From NCBI GenBank assembly GCA_963780045.1, contig CAVZZZ010000001.1:1426001-1490000 (forward strand): a DNA stretch of 64,000 nt, in the 5' to 3' direction. Both the position numbers and the translations under genes were made by a program. The notes under the pieces are model-generated. The model made no database searches. It worked only from the letters and a program-made list of their open reading frames with translations, and had not been told where the DNA came from. The DNA is from JANXQG01 sp963780045. GTDB lineage: Bacteria; Planctomycetota; Planctomycetia; Pirellulales; Thermoguttaceae. Shown one piece after another: positions 58,817-64,000 of this stretch; position 1 is the first letter of the stretch; each line of letters begins with the position of its first letter.

Positions 58817-59401
58817 TCAGCTCACCGCCTTCTCCGCACCGGCGCGGCGGAGCTTTTCGCGGGCGCGGGAAAGTATCGGCCCGATGCTGTTCTCGGGCAT
58901 CCCGACGGTCGTGCTGATTTCCTGGTACGACTTGCCCTCGATATGATACATGCGGACCACCAGGGCCTCGGTGCCCTGCAACCCGTCCAAGAGATGTTGC
59001 ACTTCTTCGCGGGCGATCACCTGCTTCTCCGCGTTGACGTGCGGATCGGGTATCGACTGCGGCAGGTGCTGTGAAGGCGACGCCAATTTGCCGGCCGGAC
59101 CGCGGGCGAGCAGTTCACGAACGATAACCCGCCGCGCCACGACCGTAAGATACGTGGGCAAACTGCTCTCTCCGCGAAAGTTTCGCAGTACGGAAAAATC
59201 GTTGCGGATGACGGCCAGAAGAACCTCGGCGCAGAGATCGTCACGATCTTCGGGAGTGAGTCGAATGCCGCGGCACTGTGCTGTGTGCCGGATAACGTGC
59301 ATGATCAGTCCCATGTAACGATCAATGAAGTCCTCCCAGGCATGGGGCTTCTTTTCCAGGCAGCGCTCCACAATATTTCGGTCAAACTCGGTGAATGGCA
59401 C
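58817..59401 (-). CDS. RNA polymerase sigma factor, ECF-like
   Basis: About 194 residues from a GTG at 59401 (VPFTEFDRNIVERCLEKKPH); the same frame is open up to 59590, but that extension is low complexity and overlaps the HNH gene. Region 2 reads AWEDFIDRYMGLIMHVIRHT, LTPEDRDDLCAEVLLAVIRN and FRGESSLPTYLTVVARRVIV. Region 4 reads LQGTEALVVRMYHIEGKSYQ followed by EISTTVGMPENSIGPILSRA. It belongs to the planctomycete sigma group with an unusual linker. No anti-sigma gene is adjacent, so its control is unknown. Confidence 0.85.
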   Translation of the reverse strand: MPFTEFDRNIVERCLEKKPHAWEDFIDRYMGLIMHVIRHTAQCRGIRLTPEDRDDLCAEVLLAVIRNDFSVLRNFRGESSLPTYLTVVARRVIVRELLARGPAGKLASPSQHLPQSIPDPHVNAEKQVIAREEVQHLLDGLQGTEALVVRMYHIEGKSYQEISTTVGMPENSIGPILSRAREKLRRAGAEKAVS

Positions 59402-59555
59402 GCTTACGGTCCCTTGATGCGGAACAACTGCCCTTTGGCCGCCTGCTTTGGCCCAGCGGCCCGAAACGGCCGGCGCAGACACGAACCCCGATTGCGGTTC
59501 CCAGCCTACTTTGATTTTAGACAGAGTATCGACAAGAAACAAGTCGTTTTTGATG

Positions 59556-60170
59556 TCAGTCGTGGGCCCCGATCTCCCAGCAGACGCCATCCAGCCAGGT
59601 TCGCCAGCTTTCGTACTTGGGATTTTCCAACTTCAAGGCCAGCATGGGGTTGCGCTTCGGCTTGGCCGGTTTGCGGAAAAGCTTCATTTTCGCCTCGCGC
59701 GGGGTGCGCCCCCCCTTCTTGACGTTACATGCCAGGCACGCGCAGACGATGTTTTCCCAGGTCGTCTGACCGCCTCGGCTCCTTGGCATGACGTGATCGA
59801 GGCTTAATTGGTGGATCGGCAGATGCCGCCCGCAATATTGACATTGGTGTCCGTCGCGGGCCAAGACGTTTCGCCGGTTCAAATTCACACCATGCTTCGG
59901 CAGGCGATCGTATCGTAACAGGCGGATGACGCGCGGCACCTGGATCTCAAAATTCACCGAGCGAACCCAATCCTCGTGCGATTGTTTTTGATGGGCCCGC
60001 AACCGGCTCGCTTCCAGCCACGACCCGAACGTATAGTTGCCAAAAAGTCCTTCCTCGCCGGCGTGGATGACTTCAGCCAATTCCCGGCACAACAGCGCGA
60101 ACGCCCGGCGAACGCCGATCACGTGGACCGCCATATAAAGCCGATTCAGCACCAGCACGCTGGAATGCAA
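59556..60170 (-). CDS. HNH endonuclease domain protein
   Basis: About 204 residues from a TTG at 60170 (frame open to 60281). The start is chosen because SSVLVLNRLYMAVHVIGVRR is the usual beginning of this family. The C-terminal half has the zinc-finger HNH: NVLARDGHQCQYCGRHLP, LSLDHVMPRSRGGQTTWENI and VCACLACNVKKGGRTP, with Cys pairs flanking the His-Asn-His core. These standalone HNH proteins are widespread and conserved in planctomycetes and cyanobacteria; their target is not established. It is transcribed toward the sigma gene. Confidence 0.88.
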   Translation of the reverse strand: MHSSVLVLNRLYMAVHVIGVRRAFALLCRELAEVIHAGEEGLFGNYTFGSWLEASRLRAHQKQSHEDWVRSVNFEIQVPRVIRLLRYDRLPKHGVNLNRRNVLARDGHQCQYCGRHLPIHQLSLDHVMPRSRGGQTTWENIVCACLACNVKKGGRTPREAKMKLFRKPAKPKRNPMLALKLENPKYESWRTWLDGVCWEIGAHD

Positions 60171-60718
60171 AGCGGCGGACGCGACCGGATGTGCCGGGGC
60201 AAAGCTCTCGCGATGAACCGCCGTTTTTCTGCTTGCGGACAGTTTGGCCGCACGCGAATTGGCTGAATGGACGAGGCGCAAAAGCGGAACCCTCCAATTG
60301 CAAGCGAAGCTGTTGTTCGTGCAAGTCCTACACGACCTGGGATTGCTCCATTTTAACCCGTCCCGGTGGTGTCTGCCAGATCAAGCGGTCAATTTCCTTC
60401 CAACTTGATAGTCCAATGCTAGACCCGACGCCGGGCGTTCAGCCGATCGGCGACCCGGCAAGAGGTCTGGTAACTTGACGACCCAACCCCCCAAAAGGCC
60501 GTAAAGCCAGCCGTTCACCGCAATCGAAAAGCGTCTGCAATCGGACCGAATATTTTTGGCGGACGTCTTGCAAGACCGCCGGAGCGACCATTAGGATGAA
60601 GTGATGGCTCGTCGGAAGCCGCCCGGCGGCAATGGGTCTGCTTGGCATCGCACCTGTTGTCAAAACGTTACGTTTAACCTCGGCCGTTCGCGGCCGAACT
60701 AGTTGAAGGAGCGGATCA
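60171..60718. other. Non-coding interval
   Basis: I see no supported gene or clear structure between the divergent HNH gene and the small Cys-rich gene. The frames present are short and lack any family pattern. Promoters for both genes should lie here, but I could not identify them with confidence. Confidence 0.4.
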
Positions 60719-61024
60719 ATGATTCGATATTCGTGCGATCTGTGCAAGCGAGAACTCGACGCGGAAGAAGACCTTCGTTACATCGTGAAGATGGAAATCT
60801 TTGCCGCCATGAACACATCCACGGAGGAAGACGACAACGATCCCTTGGAGCAGATCCACGACCTCCTCGAAGGCCACGACGGCGATGCGGATGAGGTCGT
60901 CGGCGAGGACATCTGCCAGCAGCTCCGCTTCGACCTCTGCCCCGAATGCCGGGCCAAATTCGTCAAGCATCCCCTTGGGCGCGAGAAATACGCCGCGGCG
61001 ATTGTCGGCTTCAGCAAGAACTAG
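60719..61024 (+). CDS. Small CxxC zinc-binding hypothetical protein
   Basis: This is a 101-residue protein with AAGGAG upstream. YSCDLCKRELDAEEDLRYIV and FDLCPECRAKFVKHPLG provide two CxxC pairs about 70 residues apart, which probably bind one zinc. The middle is very acidic (TEEDDNDPLEQIHDLLEGHD). I recall near-identical proteins in many planctomycetes, but no function is established. It is 23 bases upstream of the peptidase gene. Confidence 0.8.
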   Translation: MIRYSCDLCKRELDAEEDLRYIVKMEIFAAMNTSTEEDDNDPLEQIHDLLEGHDGDADEVVGEDICQQLRFDLCPECRAKFVKHPLGREKYAAAIVGFSKN

Positions 61025-61047
61025 CGCCGCAGCGCGGCAAGTTGCCA

Positions 61048-63630
61048 ATGCGCTTCTTTAGCTTGTCGTTACGCTGTTCGGCGATTTCGCTGTTTCTTCT
61101 CGGCTCGGCCTTGGCACAAGGCACAAAGGCCGACTACGATCGCGCGGCCGCGCTACCGGGGCTGACGCGCGGAAAGGTCTTTCGCGACCGGATAGAACCG
61201 CACTGGTCCGACGACAACCGGAAGATGTGGTACAAGGTCCGCACCGGCCCGCGCGAATTCGAATTCGTTGTGGTCGATATCCAGCGCGGCCGCCGCAGCC
61301 CGGCCCTCGATCACAAGCGGCTTGCGAAAGCCCTTGAAGAAAAGAAGATCGCTGCGTTGCCTAATCGCTTGCCGATTGACGATCTTCGGTTCGATGCGGC
61401 AGGCAAGTATGCGGACTTGGCCGTCGCCGGCCGTTGGTGGCGGTGCGACTTGCGGGACTACGCGCTCTCGCCGCGTCCCGGCGGTGCGCCTGCCGGCACT
61501 TCGTCATCCAGCGGACTTCGCCCGTGGACCGGCGCTCCGAGAGCAAGCCGAACAACGGGCGAGGAAACCACCGTTACCTTCCTCAATCGTACCTCCGGCG
61601 CGGTCGAGTTGTTCTGGCTCGACACCGAAGGCAAACGGCAAAGCTACGGCCGGCTGCGGCCCGGCGACGAACGCCAGCAACACACTTTCGCCGGGCACGT
61701 CTGGCTGGTAACGGGCGCCAATGGCCGGCCGGTGGGAATCAAGGTCGCCGATAGCACGGATGCGACCGTTGAGATTCGCGAGAACCCGTCCTCCGATCCG
61801 CAAGAACCTTCCGACGACGATGCAAGCGACGAATCGCCCCAACCGCAAGCGGCCCAAGCGCAATCAGGCCAGCGCCCTCGCCGGTTCCGCCAAGCATCGG
61901 CGCCGCGTTCGCCGGATGGCCATTGGCAAGCGTTCCTCAAGGACCACAACGTCTACGTCCGCGACCGCGAGGGGCAGGCGTTCCCCGTGAGCCGCGACGG
62001 CGTCTCCGAGGACGACTACGGCGATCGCTTTTTTTGGTCGCCCAACTCGCGGAAGCTTGTCGCCATCCGCACCAAACATTGCGAGGAGCGGAAGGTGTAC
62101 TTCGTCGAGTCGTCCCCCCGCGATCAGGTGCAGCCCAAGCTGCATTCGCATACGTATGCAAAGCCGGGCGACGCGCTGCCCATCGATCGCCCGCAGCTCT
62201 TCGATTTGCAAACGAAGAAGCAAGTGTCGCTGGACTACTCTTTGTGCGAGAATCCCTGGAGCATCGGCGATTACCACTGGGCCGCCGATTCGAGCCGTTT
62301 CACCTTCCTCTTCAACCAGCGCGGGCACCAAGCCTTGCGGCTGCTGGCCGTCGATGCCGTGAGCGGCGCCGTCCGCCCGATCATCGACGAGCACAGCCCG
62401 ACATTTATCGACTATTCGGGCAAGTACTTTTTGCACTATGCCGACTCCGAGCTTGTCTGGATGTCCGAGCGCGACGGCTGGAACCACCTTTATCTCTACG
62501 ACGCCAAAAACGGCCAGGTAAAAAACCAGATCACGAAAGGCTCATGGGTCGTCCGCGGCGTCGATCGCGTCGATGAGGCCAAGCGGCAAATCTGGTTCCG
62601 CGCGGGCGGCGTCTATCCGGATCAGGACCCGTATTACATCCACTACTGCCGCGTCAATTTCGACGGCACGGGCCTGACCATCCTCACTGCCGGCGACGGC
62701 ACGCACAAGATCGACTTCTCGCCCGACAGCAAGACGCTTATCGACACCTATTCCCGCGTCGACATGCCGCCGGTGACGGAGCTTCGCCGCACCAGCGACG
62801 GCGGCCTGGTTTGCGAACTGGAGCACGGCACGATGGACGCCTTGCTCCGCACGGGATGGCAGACGCCCGAGCGCTTTGTCGCTAAAGCGCGCGACGGCGA
62901 GACCGACATCTACGGTGTCGTCTTCCGCCCCACCAATTTCGACCCGCACAAGCGCTATCCCGTCATCGAGGACATCTACGCCGGGCCGCAAGATTCGTTC
63001 GTGCCCAAGAGCTTTCACAGCTTCTACCAGCAGCAAGGGCTGACCGAGTTGGGCTTCATCGTCGTGCAGATTGACGGCATGGGCACCTCGAACCGCTCGA
63101 AGAAGTTCCACGATGTCTGCTGGAAGAACCTGGCCGATGCCGGACTGCCGGACCGAATGTTGTGGATTCGCGCCGCGGCGAAGAAGTATCCGTACATGGA
63201 CGTCACGCGCGTTGGCATCTACGGCGTTTCGGCGGGCGGGCAGAGCGCGGCCGCGGCCGTAATGACCCACGGCGATTTCTTTAAGGCGGCCGTCGCCGAT
63301 TCCGGCTGCCACGACAACCGCATGGACAAGATTTGGTGGAACGAGCAGTGGATGGGCTGGCCCGTCGGCCCGGAATATCGGGCGAACTCCAACGTTACCT
63401 TGGCGCCCGGCCTCAAAGGCAAGCTGCTGTTGATTGTGGGCGAGATGGACACCAACGTCGATCCCGCCTCGACGATGCAAGTGGTCAACGCCTTGATCCG
63501 CGCCAACAAGGATTTTGAGCTTCTGGTCGTGCCCGGCGCGAACCACGGCGCCGGCGAATCCCCCTACGGCCGCCGCCGCCGCGCCGATTTCTTCGTTCGC
63601 AACCTGCTGGGCGTAGAGCCGAGAAGGTGA
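61048..63630 (+). CDS. S9 (DPP4-like) prolyl peptidase with inserted VHL-like beta domain
   Basis: This is an 860-residue protein. A signal peptide (SLRCSAISLFLLGSALAQG) indicates export. Residues ~30-600 are a beta-propeller of the DPPIV N-terminal type. The C-terminal alpha/beta-hydrolase domain has the nucleophile Ser near 727 in YGVSAGGQSA, the Asp near 801-806 in VGEMDTNVDP and the His near 833 in PGANHGAG. Residues ~174-248 (TTVTFLNRTSGAVELFWLDT, GHVWLVTGANGRPV) form an extra domain matching the von Hippel-Lindau beta domain pattern, followed by an Asp/Ser/Gln-rich linker. The enzyme probably removes dipeptides from peptides outside the cytoplasm. Confidence 0.88.
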   Translation: MRFFSLSLRCSAISLFLLGSALAQGTKADYDRAAALPGLTRGKVFRDRIEPHWSDDNRKMWYKVRTGPREFEFVVVDIQRGRRSPALDHKRLAKALEEKKIAALPNRLPIDDLRFDAAGKYADLAVAGRWWRCDLRDYALSPRPGGAPAGTSSSSGLRPWTGAPRASRTTGEETTVTFLNRTSGAVELFWLDTEGKRQSYGRLRPGDERQQHTFAGHVWLVTGANGRPVGIKVADSTDATVEIRENPSSDPQEPSDDDASDESPQPQAAQAQSGQRPRRFRQASAPRSPDGHWQAFLKDHNVYVRDREGQAFPVSRDGVSEDDYGDRFFWSPNSRKLVAIRTKHCEERKVYFVESSPRDQVQPKLHSHTYAKPGDALPIDRPQLFDLQTKKQVSLDYSLCENPWSIGDYHWAADSSRFTFLFNQRGHQALRLLAVDAVSGAVRPIIDEHSPTFIDYSGKYFLHYADSELVWMSERDGWNHLYLYDAKNGQVKNQITKGSWVVRGVDRVDEAKRQIWFRAGGVYPDQDPYYIHYCRVNFDGTGLTILTAGDGTHKIDFSPDSKTLIDTYSRVDMPPVTELRRTSDGGLVCELEHGTMDALLRTGWQTPERFVAKARDGETDIYGVVFRPTNFDPHKRYPVIEDIYAGPQDSFVPKSFHSFYQQQGLTELGFIVVQIDGMGTSNRSKKFHDVCWKNLADAGLPDRMLWIRAAAKKYPYMDVTRVGIYGVSAGGQSAAAAVMTHGDFFKAAVADSGCHDNRMDKIWWNEQWMGWPVGPEYRANSNVTLAPGLKGKLLLIVGEMDTNVDPASTMQVVNALIRANKDFELLVVPGANHGAGESPYGRRRRADFFVRNLLGVEPRR

Positions 63631-63714
63631 CATGGCAACGGCCGAGCACCTCGTGTAGAATAAAGCATGAGATTGGTCCGAAGTCCGCCGGAAGATGAGT
63701 GACGCGTCGAGAAC

Positions 63715-64000
63715 ATGCCAGAATCGATCCATGCAGACCCGGTGCCGTTGCAGGCCGACGAAGACGGAGTGATCCGGATTCGCGGTACGCGATTGACTCT
63801 GGACACCGTCATTACGGCTTTTCAGCAGGACGAACCGCCGAAGACAATCGCCGAAGATTATTCCCTGCCGCTGCCTGATGTCCATGCGGTGATCGCCTAC
63901 TATCTTCGGCACCGGGACGAGATCGACATCTACCTTGACCGCCGTCGGCGCGAAGCCGAGGAATTGCGGCAGAAGGTCGAAGAGCGGTTTCCGCCGGCAG
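63715..64000 (+). CDS. DUF433 protein, cut by window end
   Basis: The ATG at 63715 opens MPESIHADPVPLQADEDGVI, then RGTRLTLDTVITAFQQDEPP and VHAVIAYYLRHRDEID, clearly DUF433 and about 45% alike to the protein at 9438 by eye. The frame is open to the last base. By analogy, a DUF5615-type PIN partner should begin just beyond the window. Confidence 0.88.
   Translation, partial: MPESIHADPVPLQADEDGVIRIRGTRLTLDTVITAFQQDEPPKTIAEDYSLPLPDVHAVIAYYLRHRDEIDIYLDRRRREAEELRQKVEERFPPA

Noticed and set aside
60439..60747. A 102-residue minus-strand frame
   Set aside because: It spans the intergenic interval and the start of the small CxxC gene, has no family pattern, and its codon use looks random.
1..64000. 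tRNA, rRNA and CRISPR arrays
   Set aside because: No cloverleaf-like or regularly spaced identical repeat pattern was recognised by eye. A tRNAscan or CRISPR search would be needed to exclude them fully.
1..64000. Programmed ribosomal frameshifting as the cause of the frame breaks
   Set aside because: The breaks are too many, fall in unrelated gene families and lack common slippery heptamers with downstream structures. Sequencing indels explain them better.

Overview
The window looks like a GC-rich chromosome segment from a member of the Planctomycetota, probably Pirellulales. I infer this from the family content: a DUF1559 protein, a TIGR03000-type Gly/Cys/His-rich secreted protein, a TPR plus GT41 O-GlcNAc-transferase-like protein, a kinase-less relative of the planctomycete WD40 proteins, a very large PATR/PEP-CTERM surface protein, and a PurS-PurL fusion. 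No rRNA, tRNA, CRISPR array, prophage or insertion-sequence transposase was found.

Layout. 0.1-4.6 kb: WD40 membrane protein. 4.6-6.0 kb: gene-poor, rich in palindromes and phased motifs. 6.0-9.0 kb: rhomboid/TPR remnant and TPR-GT41 gene. 9.1-9.8 kb: DUF433/DUF5615 toxin-antitoxin-like pair. 10-12.3 kb: Tat-exported Gfo/Idh/MocA oxidoreductase overlapping an EamA transporter. 12.8-17.4 kb: likely sugar-acid (uronate) catabolic operon with KDPG aldolase, GH88-type unsaturated glucuronyl hydrolase, cupin, Gfo/Idh oxidoreductase and SDR. 17.5-21.9 kb: ECF sigma factor, candidate anti-sigma, secreted protein and DUF1559 protein. 22.0-29.6 kb: papain-like protease, PATR and lectin-like domains, PEP-CTERM. 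29.7-37.8 kb: SIS isomerase, GT2, two YdcF-family proteins and a giant TPR protein. 37.7-47.3 kb: pdxA, dtd, accA, Ser/Thr kinase, hydrolase, truA, an RHH/RelE module, asd and the TIGR03000 protein. 47.6-53.6 kb: YihY-type membrane protein, fused MazEF-like protein, zinc ribbon, GT2, sufS-sufU and a beta-propeller glycosidase. 53.8-64 kb: ArsR-SRPBCC pair with a readable promoter/operator, tyrA-purL, sigma factor, HNH nuclease, a small Cys-rich protein, an S9 peptidase carrying a VHL-like beta domain, and a DUF433 gene cut by the window end.

Two things colour the whole window. First, about 25 reading-frame breaks occur inside otherwise well-conserved genes, including essential ones (purL, sufS, pdxA). 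This points to uncorrected indels in the assembly, so gene ends are given for the reconstructed genes. Second, the segment is loaded with short palindromic or G-rich dispersed repeats. Several sit inside coding sequences: GH88, the anti-sigma candidate, truA, the PurS/PurL junction and a YdcF protein. Some keep the frame and appear to add peptide segments to proteins.

The most novel items are the papain-PATR-lectin-PEP-CTERM protein, the in-frame repeat insertions, the S9 peptidase with a VHL-like domain, and the uronate cassette.
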